A DNA stretch of 7,156 nt from Thermoanaerobaculaceae bacterium (GCA_022865555.1 JALHTD010000144.1:1-7156), one strand, 5' to 3'. Positions 1 through 7,021 are shown, counted from the first letter of the stretch. Notes: generated by a model not told the origin, from the letters alone. Translations and numbers: made by a program.

Positions 1-6
1 AGGAGG
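1..6 (+). promoter_or_regulatory. Ribosome binding site of the ABC ATPase gene
   Basis: A perfect AGGAGG Shine-Dalgarno sequence lies 5 bases before a GTG at 12. It supports GTG 12 as the true start rather than a later codon. The window begins with it, so any promoter or upstream operon gene is out of view. Confidence 0.75.
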
Positions 7-11
7 GGAGC

Positions 12-959
12 GTGGAAGGCGACGTCGTCCTGTCGGTCCGGGATGTGACGAAGACGTTCGGGCCGGTGCGGGCCGTGGACGAGCTCTCGTTCACGGTGCG
101 ACGCGGCACGATCACCGGGCTTCTCGGGCGCAACGGTGCGGGAAAGACCACCACGCTGCGGATGATCAACGGGATCTTCCTACCGGACTCCGGCACCATC
201 GAGCTGTTCGGCACGGCTGACGCAGCGGCGGCCCGCGACCGGGTCGGGTACCTGCCCGAGGAGCGCGGGCTCTACCGCAAGATGCGGGTGCTCGAGCAGC
301 TCCTCTTCCTCGCGGCGATCAAGGGCCGCCGTCCGGCGGACGCGCGCCCGAGCGCCGAGCGCTGGCTGCAGCGTTTCGATCTCTGGGACAAGCGCGCGGG
401 AAAGCTCGAGGAGCTTTCCAAGGGCAACCAGCAGAAGGTGCAGCTCATCGGGGCGCTGCTGCACGACCCCGAGGTGGTGACCCTGGACGAACCGACGTCG
501 GGACTCGACCCGGTCAACGTGGTGCTCGTGCGGAACATCCTGAAGGAGCTGAAGGCCCAGGGGAGGACGATTCTGCTCTCCACCCACATGATGGCCGAGG
601 CCGAAAAGCTGGTGGACGAGATCGTGCTGATCCACCAGGGCAGGGCGGTGCTGACCGGGGAGCTGGACGACGTGCGCGCGTCGTTCGGCAAGAACTCCGT
701 ACACCTGACGTTCGAGGGTGACGGCGCCTTCCTGACGGGGCTGCCCGGCGTGGCCCAGGGGCGGGTCGAGACCAACGTGGCCGAGCTTCGCCTGGAAGCC
801 GGGGCCGACCCGCAGGGTGTCCTGGCGGCGGCGGTGGCCCGGCTACGGGTCAGCCGCTTCGAGGTCGCGTCGCCCTCCCTTGAGGAAGTCTTCATCGACC
901 GCGTCGGGGCGGGCGCGGAGAGCGGCGGCCTGGCGTCCGCGGGGGAGGCCGCGTCATGA
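12..959 (+). CDS. ABC exporter ATP-binding protein, NatA type
   Basis: Cytoplasmic ATPase subunit of an ABC-2 type exporter, 315 aa from a GTG start with a perfect Shine-Dalgarno. Visible motifs are Walker A GRNGAGKT (residues 39-46), the signature LSKGNQ (135-140, the variant common in NatA-like proteins in place of LSGGQ), Walker B VVTLDEP (155-161), D-loop SGLD (163-166) and the switch histidine in STHMM (H192). The usual Q-loop glutamine region reads YLPEERGLY (80-88), also normal for this subfamily. The last ~85 residues, ending in SLEEVFIDRVG, match the DUF4162-like C-terminal domain that follows the ATPase core in NatA/YhaQ relatives. The stop overlaps the start of the permease gene (ATGA), so the two subunits are translationally coupled. 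NatA of Bacillus exports sodium with NatB; the substrate here cannot be read from the sequence, and drug or peptide export is equally possible. Confidence 0.93.
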   Translation: MEGDVVLSVRDVTKTFGPVRAVDELSFTVRRGTITGLLGRNGAGKTTTLRMINGIFLPDSGTIELFGTADAAAARDRVGYLPEERGLYRKMRVLEQLLFLAAIKGRRPADARPSAERWLQRFDLWDKRAGKLEELSKGNQQKVQLIGALLHDPEVVTLDEPTSGLDPVNVVLVRNILKELKAQGRTILLSTHMMAEAEKLVDEIVLIHQGRAVLTGELDDVRASFGKNSVHLTFEGDGAFLTGLPGVAQGRVETNVAELRLEAGADPQGVLAAAVARLRVSRFEVASPSLEEVFIDRVGAGAESGGLASAGEAAS

Positions 960-2305
960 GCAAGGCTTTCGCGGTCTTCAGGCGCGAGTACCTGGAGGTC
1001 GTCCGCAAGAAGTCGTTCATCATCATGACCCTGCTGTTCCCGTTCCTGATGGGCGGTGTGATGGTGATTCCGGCGATGCTGGCGATGCGCGGCATCGAGA
1101 GCAAGCGGGTCGTCATCGTGGATGGCACCGGCCGGCTGCGCCAGGCGTTTGCCGAGAAGCAGGGCGGACAACCCACTGACGAGTCTCCGATTCCGGACCT
1201 CGGTCAGAACAAGGCAAAGAAACAGCCGACGTCGCAGGTGGCCAACTCTCTCGAGATCAAGACCGAGTACGTGGCGGCGAGCGGGGACCCGAAGGCCGCC
1301 GCGCAGCCCTACCTTGACCGGCTCAAGGGCAACGGCACGAAGGGCGCGCAGCGCGTGGACGGGGTGCTGGTCATCCCCTCCGACGCCTTCGACAACTCCG
1401 ACGCGAAGCTGGGCTACTACAGCCGGGCGGCCACGGACTTCATCACCCAGGAGAGGCTCGGCGGCATGGTCAACCACGCGGTCTCGCGCGGGCGTCTGGC
1501 GAGCCGTGGGATCGAGCCCGTCGAGGCGGACCGTCTGCTCAAGCGCCTGCGTGTCGAGGTGGTGAAGGTCTCCAAGACAGGCGAGGAGAAGAAGGGTGGC
1601 GAGCTGTCGTTCCTCGTGGGCTTTGTGTTCGCCGCGCTGCTGCTCGTCCCCAACCTGATCTATGGCCAGGAGGTGATGCGCGGGATCGTGCAGGAGAAGA
1701 CCGAGCGCGTGGTGGAGATCCTGATCTCCTCGATGTCGTCGCTTCAGCTGCTCTCCGGCAAGGTGCTCGGCCTCGCGGCGGTGGGCCTCACCCAGGTCGC
1801 GGTCTGGATGACGATGGGCGGGCTGATGGCCGTCTACACCGGCAGCGCGGCGCTCATGGGGGGAATCAACCTCTTCCAGTACTTCGAGGTGCGGATAATC
1901 CCCTGGTTCTTCGTCTTCTACCTGCTGGGCTACCTGATCTACGTGTGCATCTACGCGATCGGAGGCGCGATCTCGAACTCGGAGAAAGAGGCGCAGCAGT
2001 TCCTCGGACCGCTGATGATGGTGGCGATGATCCCGTGGTTCCTGGCGATGCCGATCATCCAGAACCCGGACTCGACGCTGGCGGTGGTGCTCTCGCTCAT
2101 CCCCGTGTTCACCCCCATCACCATGTTCATGCGAGTGATCGTGTCCGAGCCGCCGCTCTGGCAGCTCGGGCTCTCGATCGCGCTGGCCGTGGGCACGATC
2201 TACGTGTTCTTCTGGATGACCGCCAAGATCTTCCGGGTGGGGATCCTGTCGTACGGCAAGCGCCCCAGCCCGGTCGAGCTCTGGCGCTGGCTCAAGGTGG
2301 CGTAG
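956..2305 (+). CDS. ABC-2 type permease, NatB type
   Basis: Membrane subunit of the exporter, 449 aa, starting at ATG 956 inside the ATPase stop region (ATGA overlap). One hydrophobic segment near the N-terminus (about residues 21-44) is followed by a large hydrophilic, probably extracytoplasmic domain (about 45-215). Then comes a block of about five to six membrane segments (roughly 217-236, 266-295, 314-338, 349-368, 374-395, 402-421). This order is the hallmark of NatB/YhaP-type ABC-2 permeases. The conserved stretch after the first C-terminal-block helix, EKTERVVEILISS (247-259) with SGKVLG (267-272), is the family's cytosolic coupling segment, and FTPITMFMR (385-393) is also typical. The protein should pair with the upstream ATPase as a dimeric exporter. 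The stop is TAG, which shows that amber is used as an ordinary stop codon in this genome. The substrate is unknown. Confidence 0.92.
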   Translation: MSKAFAVFRREYLEVVRKKSFIIMTLLFPFLMGGVMVIPAMLAMRGIESKRVVIVDGTGRLRQAFAEKQGGQPTDESPIPDLGQNKAKKQPTSQVANSLEIKTEYVAASGDPKAAAQPYLDRLKGNGTKGAQRVDGVLVIPSDAFDNSDAKLGYYSRAATDFITQERLGGMVNHAVSRGRLASRGIEPVEADRLLKRLRVEVVKVSKTGEEKKGGELSFLVGFVFAALLLVPNLIYGQEVMRGIVQEKTERVVEILISSMSSLQLLSGKVLGLAAVGLTQVAVWMTMGGLMAVYTGSAALMGGINLFQYFEVRIIPWFFVFYLLGYLIYVCIYAIGGAISNSEKEAQQFLGPLMMVAMIPWFLAMPIIQNPDSTLAVVLSLIPVFTPITMFMRVIVSEPPLWQLGLSIALAVGTIYVFFWMTAKIFRVGILSYGKRPSPVELWRWLKVA

Positions 2306-2322
2306 CCGGGCTGAAAGCGTCT

Positions 2323-2358
2323 CCCTCTCCCGCTTGCGGGAGAGGGCAGGGGTGAGGG
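2323..2358 (+). repeat. Palindromic repeat, copy A
   Basis: This 36-bp element consists of a perfect 11-bp stem (CCCTCTCCCGC, TT loop, GCGGGAGAGGG; 2323-2346) plus a directional tail CAGGGGTGAGGG. It is identical to copies B (2411-2446) and D (2873-2908). It resembles the GC-rich REP/MITE-like palindromes scattered through many proteobacterial and related genomes. It starts 18 bp after the permease stop and could terminate or stabilise the natAB message, but there is no T-run, so it is not a canonical intrinsic terminator. Confidence 0.88.
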
Positions 2359-2361
2359 CCC

Positions 2362-2408
2362 GAGCGCGTCGTGATCGAGGTGGACGGGGGCCAGCATGCT
2401 GAAAGCGT
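2362..2408 (+). pseudogene. 47-bp duplicate of the DUF559 catalytic-core codons
   Basis: Identical without mismatch to 2633-2679 inside the DUF559 gene. In the gene these bases encode residues 55-70, ERVVIEVDGGQHAESV, which hold the presumed active-site strand (EVDGGQH). Here the fragment has no start, no stop and no flanking gene sequence. It is bounded on both sides by palindromic repeat copies A and B. The left junction shares GAG with the repeat tail, suggesting microhomology-mediated joining. It is best read as the remnant of a second DUF559 copy or a partial duplication. Zero divergence implies a recent event or ongoing gene conversion. Confidence 0.85.
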
Positions 2409-2410
2409 CT

Positions 2411-2446
2411 CCCTCTCCCGCTTGCGGGAGAGGGCAGGGGTGAGGG
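2411..2446 (+). repeat. Palindromic repeat, copy B
   Basis: The same 36-bp stem-loop and tail as copy A, in the same orientation, 88 bp downstream. The stem occupies 2411-2434. It lies 25 bp before the GTG start of the DUF559 gene, so it sits in or next to that gene's promoter and leader. Confidence 0.88.
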
Positions 2447-2466
2447 CCCGAGTGGTGGCACAATCG

Positions 2467-2486
2467 TGTCGTGAGCGCTCACGACA
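2467..2486. promoter_or_regulatory. 20-bp perfect palindrome across the DUF559 start codon
   Basis: TGTCGTGAGC followed by its exact reverse complement GCTCACGACA, with no loop. The GTG start at 2471 lies in the left arm. It could be an operator for autorepression, a recognition site of the encoded nuclease-like protein, or an mRNA hairpin hiding the start codon. No Shine-Dalgarno precedes the GTG. The symmetry is seen directly; the function is inference. Confidence 0.6.
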
Positions 2487-2812
2487 GGACCGACCGAGCT
2501 CGCGCGCTGCGTCAAACCATGACTGACGCTGAGCGCCACCTATGGAGCGTGCTCCGGAACCGAGGCGTCGGGCCGAAGTTCCGGCGGCAAGTTCCAATTG
2601 GCCCGTTCATTGTTGACTTTGCGGCGATCGATGAGCGCGTCGTGATCGAGGTGGACGGGGGCCAGCATGCTGAAAGCGTGCGCGATCAGGGCCGCGACCG
2701 CTATCTCGAAGCCCAAGGTTTTCGCGTCTTGCGCTTCTGGAACACCGAGGTGCTGACCAACCTCGAGGGTGTCGTGACCGCGATCCGGAGAGCGGTGGAC
2801 CCCTCACCCTGA
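2471..2812 (+). CDS. DUF559 endonuclease-domain protein
   Basis: This 113-aa protein of the DUF559 family has a restriction-endonuclease-like fold related to Vsr, the very-short-patch mismatch nuclease. Family landmarks run in order: RARALRQTMTDAERHLW (9-25), the basic KFRRQ (36-40), IGPFIVDF (43-50), the core VVIEVDGGQH (57-66) with likely metal ligands D49, E60 and D62, then RDRYLEAQGFRVLRFWNTEVL (75-95). Length matches the family (about 110-130 aa), so it looks intact. GTG 2471 is chosen because it includes the family's N-terminal RARALR segment; ATG 2519 would lose it. The final codons Pro-Ser-Pro-stop are supplied by palindromic repeat C. Codon use is visibly less GC-extreme than in the neighbours, which fits acquisition. 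No partner methylase or recombinase is nearby. Biological role and substrate are unknown. Confidence 0.88.
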   Translation: MSAHDRTDRARALRQTMTDAERHLWSVLRNRGVGPKFRRQVPIGPFIVDFAAIDERVVIEVDGGQHAESVRDQGRDRYLEAQGFRVLRFWNTEVLTNLEGVVTAIRRAVDPSP

Positions 2813-2833
2813 CCCTCTCCCCATGGGAGAGGG
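2801..2833 (-). repeat. Palindromic repeat, copy C (inverted, diverged)
   Basis: A variant of the same element in opposite orientation: the tail CCCTCACCCTGA comes first, then a 9-bp stem CCCTCTCCC / GGGAGAGGG with a CAT loop (2813-2833). The DUF559 stop codon TGA (2810-2812) lies within it, so repeat and gene are fused. With copy D it forms a ~108-bp inverted arrangement. Confidence 0.82.
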
Positions 2834-2872
2834 CACCGGGATGGCTGATCATGCGGGGCAGTGACGCCTAGC

Positions 2873-2908
2873 CCCTCTCCCGCTTGCGGGAGAGGGCAGG
2901 GGTGAGGG
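2873..2908 (+). repeat. Palindromic repeat, copy D
   Basis: Identical over 36 bp to copies A and B and in the same orientation (stem 2873-2896, tail 2897-2908). It faces copy C across 39 bp. The stretch from here to 3001 holds no gene, only a weak 6-bp stem at 2954-2970 (ACGCCC / GGGCGT) with no T-run. Confidence 0.88.
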
Positions 2909-3001
2909 TGCCGAGGGTCGCCGTGGTCCGACCGCGTGTTCTGTGTGGCCTTCACGCCCCGCTCGGGCGTAATGGTGTCGGGCGGAAACATGGCCGGTGG
3001 C

Positions 3002-4099
3002 TCACGGCGGGAACGTGTACGCCAGATAGACCGTCATCGGCACCGGCACACCATTGCACGTGGCCGGCTGGTAGTGCCATTCCGTGATCGCCTCCTTGAC
3101 CCCCTCGGTCAGAGTCCAGAAGCGGCCCTGGATGAAGGCGAGGTCGTGAACAAGGCCGTCGGTGCCGATCTCGGCGAGGCAGAAAACGGTCCCATATTGC
3201 CTGTTGGCCTTGCCGCGGGCGAGCTGCTCCACCTCGGCCTTCTTGATCAGCTTCGGCGGCTCCGGCGTGTCGCAGTACGGCCACTTGTCCGCGCCCGCCG
3301 GGGGTGCAAAGCCGGCCGGATCCTGGCCCTCCTCTTTGGCCAGCTCGAGGACGGTCGCCTCGACCGCCAGGTCTTTTCCGTCGTAGCAGCGCAGCACCTT
3401 TGGGAAGACCTTGTTGCCCAGCGTAACCTGCCCCTCGTACTCGAAGCGCGGCAGCGCGTTCGAGTAGGCCGCGCTGAGGAGCGCGCCGCTGGCGGGGTCG
3501 AAGCACAGCGTGACCTGGGTGTCCTTGTTGATCCCAACCTCGCTGATCGCCTTCCTTCCCGCTGTGTCTTTCTGCCAGAGGTCACCGGTGGGGGAGACCT
3601 CGATGCAGAAAGCCTTGACGCCGCCAACGTCTTTCTGCCAGAGCTTCTTGACCTCCGCGTTGGCCGACAGCCTCAGGTGACGCGCCGGGCTGAGCATTTG
3701 CGCGACCTCGTGAAAACGGAACGGCTTGTCGACCACGTTGCGCTTGCGCCAGGCCTGCCCGTCGTACACGCCGGTAAGCTCGCTGTACCCCGGGAAGCGC
3801 ACCTGCTCGAACCACTGCGCCTGAGAGGCGGCCATCAGGACGTATTCACCCTCGCGCGTCCCCTCGACGAGCCCCAACATCTTGACGTGGACGCGCAGTC
3901 GAAACGGCCCTGTGTCCGGCGCGAGGAGTTTCTGCAGCTGTGTCGCGCGGGTGATCAGCGCCACCCCCTTCTGCTGCTGGTCCTCGGCCGCGGCCGCCTG
4001 AGGCGCCGTGAGCGTCGTGGCCGCGAGAGCCAGCACGATCCCCAGGCAAGCAAGAGCCGAGAGAGAGCGACGCACAGATCCGCGCACGTTACGATTCAT
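3002..4099 (-). CDS. Secreted protein with TonB-C-like C-terminus
   Basis: This 365-aa exported protein starts at ATG 4099, chosen because AGGAGGT sits 5 bases upstream; an in-frame ATG at 4159 would put 20 odd residues before the signal peptide. An arginine-rich n-region (1-11), a hydrophobic stretch SALACLGIVLALAATTL (14-30) and AAAA-ED (35-40) form a signal peptide, probably cut near residue 38. The middle (about 60-260) is a beta-rich region of a kind seen in LolA-like or outer-membrane-associated folds, but I cannot assign a family. The last ~65 residues (QYGTVFCLAEIGTDGLV, then VKEAITEWHYQPATCNGVPVPMTVYLAYTF) follow the pattern of the TonB C-terminal domain. It lacks the membrane anchor and proline-rich linker of true TonB, so energy transduction is doubtful. 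Several cysteines (165, 199, 238, 276, 307, 348) could form disulfides in the periplasm. No neighbour clarifies the role. Confidence 0.75.
   Translation of the reverse strand: MNRNVRGSVRRSLSALACLGIVLALAATTLTAPQAAAAEDQQQKGVALITRATQLQKLLAPDTGPFRLRVHVKMLGLVEGTREGEYVLMAASQAQWFEQVRFPGYSELTGVYDGQAWRKRNVVDKPFRFHEVAQMLSPARHLRLSANAEVKKLWQKDVGGVKAFCIEVSPTGDLWQKDTAGRKAISEVGINKDTQVTLCFDPASGALLSAAYSNALPRFEYEGQVTLGNKVFPKVLRCYDGKDLAVEATVLELAKEEGQDPAGFAPPAGADKWPYCDTPEPPKLIKKAEVEQLARGKANRQYGTVFCLAEIGTDGLVHDLAFIQGRFWTLTEGVKEAITEWHYQPATCNGVPVPMTVYLAYTFPP
3566..3643 (-). repeat. In-frame 15-bp direct repeat inside the secreted-protein gene
   Basis: GTCTTTCTGCCAGAG occurs at 3566-3580 and 3629-3643, 63 bp (21 codons) apart, coding for LWQKD at residues 153-157 and 174-178. 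Identical codons suggest a small internal duplication or conversion rather than convergent use of the same residues. Confidence 0.5.
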
Positions 4100-4104
4100 G
4101 GCTG

Positions 4105-4111
4105 ACCTCCT
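4105..4111 (-). promoter_or_regulatory. Ribosome binding site of the secreted-protein gene
   Basis: AGGAGGT on the minus strand, 5 bases from ATG 4099. It decides the start against the longer reading from 4159. Confidence 0.75.
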
Positions 4112-4130
4112 CGAGGCTGCTGTAGCAAAA

Positions 4131-4159
4131 AGGATATTCGAGGTGCTGGCAAAATACAA
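4131..4159 (-). promoter_or_regulatory. Weak candidate promoter for the secreted-protein gene
   Basis: On the minus strand TTGTAT (4154-4159) and TATCCT (4131-4136) are 17 bp apart, in an AT-richer patch unlike the surrounding DNA. Matches to the sigma-70 consensus are 3/6 and 4/6. The leader would be about 25 nt and would include the Shine-Dalgarno. Confidence 0.3.
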
Positions 4160-4240
4160 AGTGCGACGCCATCTCAGTAACCTCGCCGGGTGTGTCAGGC
4201 CGATCCCAGAGGGAGAACGGTGCGGAGATGCGCCCGCGGG

Positions 4241-4438
4241 CTACCGGGCCGCTGCGGCCAGCTCCCCGATCGGGCGCACCGCACCTCCCCGCACGACGTA
4301 GCGCACCTTCCGGAAGTTGGCCACGTCCGTGGTGGGGTCCGCTCCCACAACCAGGAGGTCGGCGACCTTGCCCGGCTCCACCGTGCCGAGGTCCTTGCCG
4401 AGCACACCCAGGGTGAGCCTGTGGCTGTCTTCCGGCGA
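4241..4438 (-). pseudogene. Amidohydrolase C-terminal remnant, 5'-truncated
   Basis: The minus-strand reading ends at TAG 4241-4243 and contains LGTVEPGKVADLLVVGADPTTDVANFRKVRYVVRGG. This is the unmistakable C-terminal signature of metal-dependent amidohydrolases (imidazolonepropionase, dihydroorotase and prolidase relatives), where the chain returns to the beta-sandwich domain. Only about 65 residues of a protein normally over 400 aa remain; the metal-binding TIM barrel is missing. The homologous reading stops at about 4438, directly beside the -35 box of the vapBC promoter, so the vapBC segment seems to have replaced the rest. The 141 bp from 4100 to 4240 hold only the neighbour's leader and no other gene. 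Confidence 0.8.
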
Positions 4439-4467
4439 TCGACAAGGTAATCGTTGTACGTTATAAT
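4439..4467 (+). promoter_or_regulatory. Strong sigma-70-type promoter of vapBC
   Basis: TCGACA (4439-4444, 5/6 to consensus) and a perfect TATAAT (4462-4467) are separated by 17 bp. The predicted transcription start is near 4474, just ahead of the Shine-Dalgarno. An imperfect inverted pair ATCGTT / AATGAT lies across the spacer and -10, the usual place for a VapBC operator; that part is tentative. Confidence 0.7.
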
Positions 4468-4474
4468 GATCGAT

Positions 4475-4479
4475 GGAGG
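4475..4479 (+). promoter_or_regulatory. Ribosome binding site of vapB
   Basis: GGAGG lies 5 bases before ATG 4485. It selects that codon over ATG 4473, which has no Shine-Dalgarno and falls at the predicted transcription start. Confidence 0.65.
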
Positions 4480-4484
4480 CGGCA

Positions 4485-4691
4485 ATGGCGACGGTCAAAG
4501 TCTCGCCGAAGTACCAGGTGGTGATCCCGCGCGAGGTGCGGGAGGAATTGGGAATCAGGGCGGGGGAGAAGGTGCAGATCTTCCTCTACGACGGGCGGAT
4601 CGAGTTCGTCCCGGTGAAGAGCGTGCGGAAGATGCGGGGGATGCTCAAGGGGATGGACACCGCCGTGGAGCGCGAGCAGGACCGGCTGTGA
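4485..4691 (+). CDS. vapB: VapB-type antitoxin, AbrB/SpoVT (swapped-hairpin) family
   Basis: A 68-aa antitoxin. Residues 1-45 (MATVKVSPKYQVVIPREVREELGIRAGEKVQIF) form the AbrB/MazE swapped-hairpin DNA-binding domain with the diagnostic SPKYQVVIP and REVREELGI motifs. The charged C-terminal part (about 46-68: RKMRGMLKGMDTAVEREQDRL) should wrap around and block the toxin. By family knowledge it both neutralises the VapC nuclease and, with VapC, represses its own promoter. It is cotranscribed with vapC, whose GTG start overlaps this gene's TGA (GTGA, 4688-4691), so toxin synthesis is coupled to antitoxin synthesis. The start at 4485 was chosen from the Shine-Dalgarno and from where family members begin. 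Confidence 0.88.
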   Translation: MATVKVSPKYQVVIPREVREELGIRAGEKVQIFLYDGRIEFVPVKSVRKMRGMLKGMDTAVEREQDRL

Positions 4692-5059
4692 TCCTTGTGG
4701 ATTCCTGCGGCTGGCTGGAGTACCTGGCGGACGGCGCAAACGGTGGCGCCTACGCGAAGGCGCTTGAGAAGCTGAACGAGGTGCTCGTTCCGACGATCTG
4801 CATCCTCGAGGTGTTCAAGAAGGTGCTGCAGGAACGAGGCGAGGGCCCTGCGCTCGAGGTGGCGGCGCTGATGCAGCGGGGGAGCGTCGTCGAGCTCAAC
4901 GCCACGATCGCGATGAACGCGGCCAAGCTCGGTTCCGAGCTCGGCCTGCCGCTCGCCGACAGCGTGATCCTCGCGACTGCGCGTGCCCACCGCGTTCCGG
5001 TCTGGACGCAGGACGCTCACTTCAAAGGCCTGCCCGGCGTGCGCTTCATCTCCGCCTGA
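4688..5059 (+). CDS. vapC: VapC-type PIN-domain toxin ribonuclease
   Basis: A 123-aa PIN-domain ribonuclease. The four acidic residues that bind Mg/Mn are all in place: D5 (ILVDS), E41 (ICILEVFKK), D91 (LPLADSVILATA) and D109 (VWTQDAHF). The full PIN fold from the first strand to the C-terminal FISA is present, so the toxin looks active. VapC toxins cut tRNA or rRNA and arrest translation; the target of this one cannot be inferred. GTG 4688 is the start, overlapping the antitoxin stop, because it gives the canonical short N-terminus before the first catalytic aspartate. The next gene, glmS, is convergent, with 93 bp between the vapC stop and the end of the glmS tail. Confidence 0.9.
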   Translation: MILVDSCGWLEYLADGANGGAYAKALEKLNEVLVPTICILEVFKKVLQERGEGPALEVAALMQRGSVVELNATIAMNAAKLGSELGLPLADSVILATARAHRVPVWTQDAHFKGLPGVRFISA

Positions 5060-5152
5060 CGCTTGTTGCGCGCGGATGACGGCGCGCCCGGCGGTCGCGC
5101 CCCACATCTACGCCATGGCTTCCGGAGGCCCGGTCCCCTGACCCCTGTCTTC

Positions 5153-5206
5153 TCAGTCCACCGTGAGCGTCTTGGAGAGGTTGCGCGGGTAATCCGGATC
5201 CATCCC
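5153..5206 (-). pseudogene. glmS: GlmS C-terminal tail stranded behind an amber codon
   Basis: Continuing the glmS frame through TAG 5207-5209 gives GMDPDYPRNLSKTLTVD and then TGA at 5153-5155. This is the standard GlmS ending (E. coli: GTDVDQPRNLAKSVTVE). It carries the lysine equivalent to E. coli K603, which forms the Schiff base with fructose-6-phosphate, and the C-terminal loop that closes the active site. Frame and residues are fully kept, so the stop is either very recent, a sequencing error, or read through. Confidence 0.85.
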
Positions 5207-6943
<1,737 letters not shown>

Positions 6944-6948
6944 GACGA

Positions 6949-6953
6949 CCTCC
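6949..6953 (-). promoter_or_regulatory. Ribosome binding site of glmS
   Basis: GGAGG on the minus strand, 5 bases before ATG 6943. It fixes the MCGI start and rules out the longer upstream reading that begins at 7021. Confidence 0.75.
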
Positions 6954-7021
6954 ACACCCGGAGCACGAAGACAGACCGCGCGGGGCGAAACGCCACCGGG
7001 CGCCCACCTCGCGCGCGACAC

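Larger units (their letters stand above)
2310..2452 (+). repeat. 88-bp-period tandem duplication (55-bp direct repeat, 33-bp spacer)
   Basis: Positions 2310-2364 and 2398-2452 are identical over 55 bp. The 33 bp between them (2365-2397) belong, with flanking repeat bases, to a piece of the DUF559 gene found intact downstream. The unit is thus [GCTGAAAGCGT gene end + palindromic repeat + gene-core fragment], repeated with period 88 and cut short in the second copy. The block fills most of the 165-bp gap between the permease stop and the DUF559 start; no other gene is seen in this gap. Confidence 0.9.

Noticed and set aside
2323..2346. Intrinsic terminator after natAB
   Set aside because: The stem is strong, but no T-run follows on either strand and the same element recurs in other contexts, so it is listed as a repeat. 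A role in transcript ending is possible but unsupported.
2310..2452. Repeat-spacer-repeat resembling a minimal CRISPR array
   Set aside because: There are only two repeat copies in direct tandem, no cas genes are nearby, and the spacer belongs to the adjacent gene together with flanking bases. A partial duplication explains it better.
272..2539. A 755-codon open frame on the minus strand across natAB and the repeats
   Set aside because: It is the antisense shadow of two well-supported ABC transporter genes, with arginine/histidine-rich low-complexity translation. Its N-terminal part contains the repeat-derived peptide types (LTPALSRKRERE) that palindromes of this sort create in spurious proteins.
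2936..4105. A 389-codon plus-strand open frame opposite the secreted-protein gene
   Set aside because: The minus strand has a signal peptide, a good Shine-Dalgarno and a recognisable C-terminal domain. The plus frame shows no domain and an arginine/leucine-rich composition typical of antisense frames in GC-rich DNA.
5068..5087. GCGCGC / GCGCGC stem between the convergent vapC and glmS ends
   Set aside because: A 6-bp alternating GC match with an 8-nt loop and no T-run is easily expected by chance at this base composition.
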